Source of the DNA: Arthrobacter globiformis NBRC 12137
GTDB lineage: Bacteria; Actinomycetota; Actinomycetes; Actinomycetales; Micrococcaceae
Direction: 5' to 3'
Assembly: GCF_000238915.1 (NCBI RefSeq)
Contig: NZ_BAEG01000012.1
Coordinates: forward strand, 1-64,000
Length of the DNA stretch: 64,000 nt
Positions 9,746 to 17,300 of this stretch are shown piece by piece. Position numbers and translations under genes: made by a program. Position 1 is the stretch's first letter, and each line of letters begins with the position of its first letter. A model generated the notes under the pieces. It did not search any database and had not been told where the DNA came from. It saw only the letters and a program-made list of their open reading frames with translations.

Positions 9746-11237
9746 CGCGGATTACCTTCTCATTGAGGGCGTTCAGGAAGTCGGCCGACCAGTGGTCGAC
9801 GTCGTGGTCCAGGATCTGCTTGCGCATGGCGCGCATGCGGCGGGCGGATTCCTTGGGGGACATCTTCACCGCCCGCATCACGGCGTCCTTCAGGCCGTCG
9901 ATGTCGTGCGGGTTCATCAGCAGGGCCTGCTTAAGCTGGTCGGCGGCGCCGGCGAACTCGCTGAGCACCAGGGCGCCGTCGTTGTTGGTCCGCGCCGTCA
10001 CGTACTCCTTGGCGACGAGGTTCATGCCGTCGCGCAGTGCGGTGACCAGCATGACGTCCGCCGCCAGGTAGAGCGCCACCATCTCCTCGACCGGGTAGCT
10101 GTGGTGCAGGTACCGGACCGCCGTGTTTTCGATGGTGTCGTAGGTGCCGTTGATGTGGCCCACGGTACCCTCGACCTCTTCACGCAGGAGCCGGTACTGC
10201 TCCACGCGCTCGCGGCTGGGGCTGGCAACCTGGATCAGCGTCGCGTCGCCCACCTTGAGGTGGCCCTCATTCAGGAGCTCCTCGTACGCCTTGAGCCGGT
10301 GGCCGATGCCCTTCGTGTAGTCCAGCCGGTCCACGCCCAGCAGGATGGTCTTGGGATTGCCGAGGTCCTGCCGGATCTGGCGGGCGCGTTCGATGATCTC
10401 GGGCTTCCGGGCCAGTTCGGTGATGTGCTGGACATCGATGGAAATGGGGAAGGCCTGGGCGCGGGCGATGTGCGTGAGATCGCCCTCGGTATCCTTGACG
10501 TGGACCTGCTGCTGCTTGACGCTGGCACCAAGGAAGCGACGGGCAGAACGCATGAAGTTGCCGGCGTCGCTGCTGCGCTGGAAGCCCACCAGGTCGGCCC
10601 CCAGCAGCCCGTCGATGATGGCCTGGCGCCAGGGGAGCTGGGCGAAAATCTCCGGTGGCGGGAACGGGATGTGGTTGAAGAACCCGATCTTCAGGTCCGG
10701 CCGCGCCTGGCGCAGCATCCGCGGCACCAACTGAAGCTGGTAGTCCTGCACCCAGACAGTTGCGCCTTCGTCGGCAGTACGGACGACGGCGTCAGCGAAC
10801 CTTCTGTTCACCGTGCGGTAGGCGTCCCACCAGGTTCGGTGGAACTCCGGCGGCGCGATGACATCGTGGTACAGGGGCCACAGCGTCGCATTGGAGAAAC
10901 CTTCGTAATACAGCTCAACGTCATCGCTGCTGAGCTGGACCGGCACAAGGTCCATGCCGCCGTGGCTGAACGGCTCCACTGTCTCATCCGCGGCACCGTG
11001 CCACCCCACCCAGGCGCCGTCCGTCCGGGTCATCATGGGAGCCAGCGCAGTGACCAGGCCCCCGGGGGACCGCCGCCAGCCGGAGCCGTCATCGCCGGGC
11101 TCGCCGGGCGCGCAGCGGTCCACCGGCAGGCGGTTCGAGACCACCATGAAGTCGTACCTGGTGGTGTCCGAGCTGTCGCCGGGCACGGCCGAGCTTTCCG
11201 TTTTTGTGTCGGATTTGTCGCTTACGGCTCCGTGCAT
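9735..11237 (-). CDS. otsA: Trehalose-6-phosphate synthase (GT20)
   Basis: A 500-aa GT20 retaining glycosyltransferase that makes trehalose-6-phosphate from UDP-glucose and glucose-6-phosphate. Visible landmarks are FMVVSNRLPVDR (N-terminal substrate loop), VWVQDYQLQLVPRMLR, IGFFNHIPFPPPEIF, LLGVDRLDYTKGI, and LVAKEYVTA with the acidic UDP-binding segment ALVLSEFAG. Length is full for the family. The N-terminus carries about 25 extra polar residues (MHGAVSDKSDTKTESSAV). It is the first gene of the otsA-otsB operon, divergent from the DsbA-like gene. Confidence 0.96.
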   Translation of the reverse strand: MHGAVSDKSDTKTESSAVPGDSSDTTRYDFMVVSNRLPVDRCAPGEPGDDGSGWRRSPGGLVTALAPMMTRTDGAWVGWHGAADETVEPFSHGGMDLVPVQLSSDDVELYYEGFSNATLWPLYHDVIAPPEFHRTWWDAYRTVNRRFADAVVRTADEGATVWVQDYQLQLVPRMLRQARPDLKIGFFNHIPFPPPEIFAQLPWRQAIIDGLLGADLVGFQRSSDAGNFMRSARRFLGASVKQQQVHVKDTEGDLTHIARAQAFPISIDVQHITELARKPEIIERARQIRQDLGNPKTILLGVDRLDYTKGIGHRLKAYEELLNEGHLKVGDATLIQVASPSRERVEQYRLLREEVEGTVGHINGTYDTIENTAVRYLHHSYPVEEMVALYLAADVMLVTALRDGMNLVAKEYVTARTNNDGALVLSEFAGAADQLKQALLMNPHDIDGLKDAVMRAVKMSPKESARRMRAMRKQILDHDVDHWSADFLNALNEKVIRDDS

Positions 11238-11416
11238 GGGGGCTCCCTAAGGTTGCTTGTGACTCCCATCAACCCTATCGGGCCGGAATCTTACGGGCCA
11301 TTCGTCCGTTGGTCAGGCTGAAACGAATACTTGAAAGCGCAAGCTCCAGGGTTCTCCCCTAAACTGGGGGAGTTGCCCCTGGTGGCCCGCACTTGTCCGT
11401 ACGACACGAGGAACTA

Positions 11417-12307
11417 ATGAGCCCCGCAAACGAACCCCGCAAGTCCAAAGCAGAACGCACGGCCGAGGCCCGCGAGAAAGCCCGCGAGATCCGGGAGGCG
11501 CAGCTTAAGAAGGACAAGCGGAACAAACTGCTCATTGGCTGGGGCATCGTGGTCGCCGTCGTGGCCATCCTTGCCGTCGTCGCACTGGTGGTCACCAGCA
11601 GCCTTAAGAACAACGCCCCGGTGGCGGACCAGGGTCCCACCCCGGCCAACGGCAACGTCCACGGCGGCATCACCCTGCTTAAGGGCACCGAAGTGGCAAA
11701 ATCGGCCGCCGCCACCGTGAACGTCGCAGACATTCCGTCGCCGGCAGCCTCGGCGCCTGCCACCGTCACGGCGCCGGGCGCGGAAGCCGAAAAGGGCAAG
11801 CCGGTTAAGGTCGTCCTCTACATCGACTTCATCTGCCCCGTGTGCAAGAACTTCGAGGCGACGTACAACGAGACGCTGACGAAGCTCCGTGACGAAGGCA
11901 AGGTCACCGTGGAGTACCGGGCCCTGGGCTTCCTGGACAGCCGCTCCACCACCAACTACTCCTCGCGTGCGGCCAACGCCGCCGCATGCGTGGTGAACGA
12001 ATCCCCGGAGAAGTACTCGGCATTCGTGGACACCCTGTTCGCCAACCAGCCGGCCGAGGGCGGCGCCGGGCTCTCCGACGACGAGCTGAAGAAGCTGGCC
12101 ACGGACGTCGGCGCCAAGGACATCGGCTCCTGCGTCGAGAACAAGACGTACCGCCCGTGGGTCAAGTACACCACCCAGGAAGCCGCAGCCATTGGCGTGA
12201 GCGGTACGCCGACGGTCCTCGTGGACGGCAAGCAGTGGGGCAAGGGCGACAGCGCCCAGACCGAATTCCCGGCCTTCGTTGAGGCGGCCATCAAGGCCAA
12301 GGCCTAA
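11417..12307 (+). CDS. Membrane-anchored DsbA-family thiol oxidoreductase
   Basis: A 296-aa protein. A charged cytoplasmic segment rich in Lys/Arg/Glu (KAERTAEAREKAREIREAQ) precedes one transmembrane helix (about residues 43-65) and an Ala/Pro-rich linker. An extracytoplasmic thioredoxin fold follows with the active site FICPVC at about residues 137-142 and the cis-Pro loop VSGTPTVLV. Two further cysteines (AACVVN, GSCVEN) could form a structural disulfide. It probably handles disulfide formation in exported proteins. ATG 11417 follows GAGGA; the ORF extends upstream to 11393 without support. Confidence 0.87.
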   Translation: MSPANEPRKSKAERTAEAREKAREIREAQLKKDKRNKLLIGWGIVVAVVAILAVVALVVTSSLKNNAPVADQGPTPANGNVHGGITLLKGTEVAKSAAATVNVADIPSPAASAPATVTAPGAEAEKGKPVKVVLYIDFICPVCKNFEATYNETLTKLRDEGKVTVEYRALGFLDSRSTTNYSSRAANAAACVVNESPEKYSAFVDTLFANQPAEGGAGLSDDELKKLATDVGAKDIGSCVENKTYRPWVKYTTQEAAAIGVSGTPTVLVDGKQWGKGDSAQTEFPAFVEAAIKAKA

Positions 12308-12323
12308 GCGGTTCTTTTTGGGC

Positions 12324-12363
12324 GGTGGCCCGGCGTCCGGATTCTCCGGGCACCGGGCCACCT
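12324..12363. terminator. Terminator after the DsbA-like gene
   Basis: GGTGGCCCGG and CCGGGCCACC form a 10-bp stem with an inner CCGG/CCGG extension, 17 nt after the stop codon at 12307 and before a T-rich TTCCATTT. Confidence 0.7.
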
Positions 12364-12453
12364 TCCATTTAACCGCATGTCCGTTTTTACGGGCGGGCTG
12401 TCCTTGGGCTAACCTTATCTAGCGCCATAGCGCACACCTGCCCTGACGGGCAC

Positions 12454-12530
12454 GCCTCCTTAGCTCAGTTGGCCAGAGCACCGCTCTTGTAAAGCGGGGG
12501 TCGTCGGTTCGAATCCGACAGGGGGCTCCA
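12454..12530 (+). tRNA. tRNA-Thr (anticodon TGT), island integration site
   Basis: A full cloverleaf is present: acceptor GCCTCCT/AGGGGGC, D stem GCTC/GAGC, anticodon stem CCGCT/AGCGG with loop CTTGTAA (anticodon TGT), T stem GTCGG/CCGAC with loop TTCGAAT, discriminator T and an encoded CCA. The 3' 42 nt recur at 46759-46800, so the 3' half of this intact gene was supplied by the integrated island and the original 3' end was displaced to the right border. Confidence 0.97.
12487..12528 (+). repeat. attL core: 42-bp direct repeat in the tRNA-Thr 3' half
   Basis: Identical over 42 bp to 46759-46800 and in the same orientation. It covers the anticodon loop through the acceptor end, the usual attB segment for tyrosine integrases acting on tRNA genes. 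The base before it differs (C here, T at the right copy), which sets the left limit. Confidence 0.93.
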
Positions 12531-12531
12531 G

Positions 12532-12577
12532 TAACCCCTCCATTCCGGCGATTTTGCCCGAGATGGGGGGTTTTTTA
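12532..12577. terminator. Island-borne tRNA terminator
   Basis: An AACCCC-TCCAT arm pairs with ATGGGGGGTT after a 20-nt loop, followed by TTTTTT. The island supplies this in place of the original terminator, now at 46804-46852. Confidence 0.65.
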
Positions 12578-12593
12578 TGCCGAAAAATTGGGC

Positions 12594-12615
12594 ACGACAC
12601 GCTTACGACACGCTT
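12594..12615 (+). repeat. Tandem 11-bp repeat, candidate left arm-type integrase sites
   Basis: ACGACACGCTT occurs twice back to back (12594-12604, 12605-12615), 66 bp inside attL. A diverged copy pair in the same orientation lies at 46626-46647, 111 bp inside attR. Paired short repeats near both ends suggest integrase or excisionase arm sites. Confidence 0.5.
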
Positions 12616-12664
12616 TCAAGGGGCCGCGTTAGGCCCGTCGGCTGTCGGGCTGCATAGGGAAACC

Positions 12665-12892
12665 ATGCAGACAAGCAGAAAGACCTTGGGACCGGCAACG
12701 GACCAAGGCAACGCAGTGCAACTTCTGACTACCGAGGAAGTGGCCGTCTGGCTGCAGGTGGCACCCAAGACCCTCCGGAACTGGCGCTCCGCTGGGATCG
12801 GACCAACTGCCCTCAAACTCCATAGCGTCGTCCGCTACGACCGGGCCGATGTCCAGGCTTGGATCGGCAAGACCTCGAAGGCTGCTGCCTGA
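12665..12892 (+). CDS. Excisionase-like helix-turn-helix protein
   Basis: A 75-aa protein with a MerR/AlpA-type 'HTH_17' domain: LLTTEEVAVWLQVAPKTLRN followed by W-R-S-A-G-I-G-P and a VVRYDRADVQAWI wing. This is the typical architecture of actinobacterial Xis proteins, which direct excision together with the integrase. ATG 12665 is preceded by AGGGA; upstream extension of the frame to 12554 lacks a ribosome site and runs through the tRNA terminator. Its stop overlaps the integrase start (TGATG), so xis and int are coupled. Confidence 0.82.
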   Translation: MQTSRKTLGPATDQGNAVQLLTTEEVAVWLQVAPKTLRNWRSAGIGPTALKLHSVVRYDRADVQAWIGKTSKAAA

Positions 12893-14133
12893 TGGGGCGG
12901 TCGAGCCTCCCGGTTGGTGCCTGGGGAACGATCAGTGCCAAGAAAGACGCAGCGTCCGGAAAATGGCGGGCCAGCTGTAGGTTCCGTGGCTGGGACGGTG
13001 TCACGCGGAGCTACAGCAAGTTCGGGTCAACCAAGGGCAAAGCCGAGACAGCCTTGCTGGCGTCCATGAAAGAGCGCCAGCTGCTCGCAGGTCGAGTGAC
13101 CGCCAACCCTCCGCTCAACGATGTCGCCGAGAAGTGGCTCGCCAGTATCGAGGTCCCTAAGGTCGTTGTCGACGGCAATGGGAACATGGTCGCGGCTGCC
13201 AGCACGGGCGGTATCCGGCGGCAGACGTGGGACCAGTACGAAGGGCTCATTTACCGCCTCATTGAGCCCGCTCTCGGTGCGCTGAAGATCAATGAAATCA
13301 ACACCTCGACCTGTGACAACTTCCTGAGGTCCCTGGTAGTGGACGGGAAAGGGCACACGAATGCCCGGCTGGCCAAAACGGTGCTGAAGCAGATCATGTC
13401 CTACGCCATCAGGCACGACCTGTACGTGGGAGGCAATCCGGTGCGTGAGGTCGATCGGCTGAACAGGCCCCGGAAGAAGCCCGTTGGCCTGAGCGCAGCT
13501 ACCCTGCACGATGTTCGCGAAGCTGTCCGGATTTGGCGGACAGAACCCGGCCAATTCGGTCCCCGCCCGAGCAACGTACTGGCAGATGTCGTTGACGTTC
13601 TGATCGGAACCGGGGCGCGTATCGGGGAAGTCCTGGCAATCCGTTTGGAAGACATCGACCTGTCAGGCGATGTCGGAAAGATCGCACTCACCGGAACGCT
13701 GGTGGAGCCTCGTCACGGCCCCAAGTACCGCCAGAGCTTCCTCAAGAGCCGCAGCAGCGAGCGGGTCATCCCGGTGCCTCGGTTTGTCGTCGACGTACTC
13801 ATCCGCAGGAGCTTCGAATCTCCGGAGATCAACAAAGCCGGGGCTCTGTTCTGGTCCAGGACCGGCACCTATGTTCAGGCGTCAAGCATACGGAGGCAGC
13901 TGCGTTCCGCACTGACCGCGTCCAAGATGGAGAACATGGCAGTCATCACTCCGCACGCCTTTCGGCGAACGGTTGCGTCCCTTCTCGCCAGGGAGCTGAC
14001 CGACGGGGCCGCCGCTGCCATGCTGGGTCACGCGGACGTCTCCATGACCCACGCCGCCTACATCGAGAGGCTGAGGAACGTGGAGGACTACACCCCGGTC
14101 TTGGACCGTCTCGCGCCCAAGCCCCGGTCATAG
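12892..14133 (+). CDS. Tyrosine integrase of the island
   Basis: A 413-aa phage-type integrase. It has an N-terminal arm-binding region (about residues 8-55), a core-binding SAM-like domain (TWDQYEGLIYRLIEPALG...), and a catalytic domain with Arg in GTGARIGEVLAIRLED, HAFRR (H-x-x-R) near residue 358, LGHADVSMTH, and the nucleophile Tyr in HAAYIERL. All catalytic residues are present, so it is probably active. ATG 12892 overlaps the xis stop by one base; the frame's upstream extension to 12859 is inside xis. Its place at attL, reading inward, is standard for islands at tRNA genes. Confidence 0.93.
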   Translation: MGRSSLPVGAWGTISAKKDAASGKWRASCRFRGWDGVTRSYSKFGSTKGKAETALLASMKERQLLAGRVTANPPLNDVAEKWLASIEVPKVVVDGNGNMVAAASTGGIRRQTWDQYEGLIYRLIEPALGALKINEINTSTCDNFLRSLVVDGKGHTNARLAKTVLKQIMSYAIRHDLYVGGNPVREVDRLNRPRKKPVGLSAATLHDVREAVRIWRTEPGQFGPRPSNVLADVVDVLIGTGARIGEVLAIRLEDIDLSGDVGKIALTGTLVEPRHGPKYRQSFLKSRSSERVIPVPRFVVDVLIRRSFESPEINKAGALFWSRTGTYVQASSIRRQLRSALTASKMENMAVITPHAFRRTVASLLARELTDGAAAAMLGHADVSMTHAAYIERLRNVEDYTPVLDRLAPKPRS

Positions 14134-14198
14134 CCAGATCGGTGTTGTCTGTCCGCCCCATCTGAATTGAGACCGGCGCGGGTGAGACCTCTCCTGTG

Positions 14199-14241
14199 CA
14201 CTGGAATGAGTCGTCAATCGATTTGGCGGCTCATTCCAGTG
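14199..14241. terminator. Perfect 12-bp inverted repeat between integrase and defence operon
   Basis: CACTGGAATGAG (14199-14210) and CTCATTCCAGTG (14230-14241) form a stem that extends by TCG/CGG pairing over a 13-nt loop. There is no T run after it. It is either a rho-independent-like terminator of xis-int or an operator for the operon starting 100 bp downstream. Confidence 0.5.
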
Positions 14242-14343
14242 TTTGCGGGCGCCTGGTCGGACCGTGGCCTCGCGAAGCGGGTGGCCGCACCCGGCTAAAC
14301 TTCGCTTTAGTTATCAAAGGTCTTGTCAACAGGGGGAACACGC

Positions 14344-17300
14344 GTGGATGCGTTCGGAATTCGTGAAAAGCTCATCGCCGGCTACCGGTCCTTCACGGAA
14401 GGCTTCGTTGACATCCAGGACCCGCGGATCAAGGATGCCGTCGTCGAGCTCGGAGACAGGGGACGGCAGTGGCCCGACCCGTGGTTGTCCCTGAATCCCT
14501 CATTCAGCTCCGGCGGCCGCATAGACGAGCTCGTCCGGCGTGGGCTCCTTCACCCCGGCTGCGATGCCATTTTCAGGCCCAAGAAAGATGCCGGCGATCG
14601 GGGCTCGGCGCCCATCACGCTGCACAAGCATCAGCGCGATGCCATTGAAATCGCCGCCAAGAAGGATTCATACGTCCTAACAACGGGCACGGGCTCCGGC
14701 AAATCACTTGCGTACATAGTCCCGATTGTGGACCGTGTGCTCCGCGAAGGGACAGGTAAGGGCGTCAAGGCCATCATCGTTTACCCGATGAACGCCTTGG
14801 CCAACAGCCAGATGGAGGAGCTATCCAAGTTCCTCGAGAACGGATTCGACGGCAAGCCGCCGGTCACTTTCGCGCGCTATACCGGCCAGGAACGCGGAGA
14901 GACCCGCGAGAACATCCTAAAGAACCCCCCGGACATTTTGCTGACTAACTACGTGATGCTTGAGTACGTCCTTACCCGGCCGGAGGAACGGCAGTCCCTC
15001 ATCCGAGCGGCCTCCGGTCTTCAGTTCCTCGTTCTGGACGAACTTCATACGTATCGCGGCCGGCAGGGCGCAGATGTTGCCATGCTCGTACGTCGCTTGC
15101 GGGACGCTTGTAACGCCCAGAGCACCCTGCAGTGCATTGGCACGTCCGCCACGATGTCGAGCGGTGGAACTGTGGCCCAGCAGCAGAGGGACGTAGCCGA
15201 GGTTGCCTCTCGGATTTTTGGAACCGTTGTTTCGCCGGAGCACGTGGTGACCGAGACCTTGGTCCAAGCGACCACCAACCAGCACCGATCGGACCAGGAT
15301 CTGAAGGCTGCTGTAAGAGAACGCGGTGATGCGGAGTACAGCAGCCCCACGCTGGACGGCGGGTACACGCTGATGACCTCAGATCCGCTGGCATCTTGGA
15401 TTGAGGACACGTTTGGCCTGACTACTGAGCCGGAATCCGGCAAGATCATCCGCAGACAACCACAGACCGTCACCCATGCCGCAGAGGAACTGGCCAAGCA
15501 GACGGGGGAAACAGCGAGCAGCTGCGCCACTGCTATCCGCGCGACTCTTCTTGCGGGTTCGAAGGCAAAGCACGCTGAGACCAACCGTCCGCTGTTCGCA
15601 TTCCGCCTTCATCAGTTCATTTCCAAGGCCGGCTCCCTCTATGCAACAGCGGAGTCCGAGGACACGAGGCTCATCGAGACCGACTTCCAGCTGACCGTCG
15701 GAGACGCGGAGAAGCGGCTCTACCCCCTCGCTTTTTGTCGCGAGTGCGGTCAGGAATACCTCATGGCACGGTTGACGGAAACTGGCGGCGAATCACGCTT
15801 CATCGCCCGGCACGAACTGAAAATGCAGGATACCGGCGGCCCGGACAATGGCCAGGACGGTTATCTATACATCTCCACTGAGCAGGAATGGCCGGATCAG
15901 GCCATTGAGGCGGGCCGTATCCCCGCTTCTTGGCTAAACGAGGCAGTGTCTGGGAATCGAGTCATCGAGTCCAAGCGCAAGCGGATTCCGTCGCGCTACC
16001 GCGTCCAGCCTGACGGCGCAGCGGCCCGGGACAACGAGTACACCCAGGACGATGGCCAGCTCGCCGCATGGGTCCCGGGAAGCCTTGGTTTCTGCCTGAA
16101 CTGCCAGGTCACCTATGAATCCGCCCGGAGCGGTGAATTCTCCAAGGTTGTGACTCTAGACCAGGAGGGGCGCAGCAGCGCGATGACCGTGATCGCTACG
16201 AAGCTCGTGCAGTTATTGAAGTCAGATGCCGGCAGCGATTTGAGTACACGGGCTAAGAAACTGCTGACTTTCGTGGACAACAGACAGGACGCGTCCCTCC
16301 AAGCCGGCCACTTGAACGACTTCGTCCAAGTGGCCCAGCTTCGCTCTGCCCTCTACCGCGCAGTCGCTTCGGCCGGGGATGTCGGAGTCGACGCGATGGA
16401 GCTGGGTGATGCGATCATCAAGACGCTCAGCCTGGCTTGGTCCGACTATGCGCGGACCGAAGATCCGCTGGACCCTAAACCGACCAAGCGGGCCCTGAAC
16501 GAGGTGGTGACCTACCGTGCGCTGCGGGATTTGCAGCGCGGGTGGCGGATCACTCTGCCCAACCTTGAACAGACCGGTCTCCTGGTAGTGGACTACCCCC
16601 TCGCGAAGAACCTGGCGGAACAAGAGCGCCGCTGGGAGAGTGCACACTACGTGCTCCGGGACGCGGACCCCGGCAAACGCGAGGAGATTATCCGGGTCCT
16701 GCTGGATGAGTTTCGCCGCGTACTTGCCATCGATGCCGAGGAACTTACGGCAGACTGGCTGGATCGGGTCAAGAACCGCAGCCGTGAATTCCTGACGGGT
16801 ATTTGGGCTTTGCCAGAGCAGGAGTCAGCGGCCAGCGTTGGACTCGTGACCACGGAGCCCAAGAAGATGGCCTACCGGACGACTCTCCCCGTGACCTCTT
16901 ACGGAACATTCGGCCGATGGCTTGCCAAGACGGCCTCACCCGGCACTAAGCTCAAACGCGCCGAGGTGGACGAAGTCATCGCGTCTCTCTTCCAAATTCT
17001 GCTCGAGACCGGCTTTATTGCCGAGGTTGTCGAAGGCAAGGTCTCCGGCTACCGTCTCAAACTGTCCAGCATGGTTTTGAGGAAGGGCGACGGCGAATAC
17101 GGCGCCCCCGATCTGCTCCGCCGCACCTATCATGCCGACCAAAAGCCCCGTGTTATCCAGTTCTTCAAGGACCTGTACCTGGAGCAAGGACAGGAGCTGG
17201 CCGGCCTCAAGGCGGCGGAGCACACTGCCCAGGTACGTGCAGAAGACCGGGAAGCCAGAGAACAGGCGTTCCGCGAAGCAGAGCTTCCGCTGCTGTTCTG

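Noticed and set aside
9282..11321. 679-aa open frame on the plus strand
   Set aside because: It lies antisense to otsB and otsA, whose conserved motifs are certain, and its sequence has no recognisable domain; a high-GC shadow frame.
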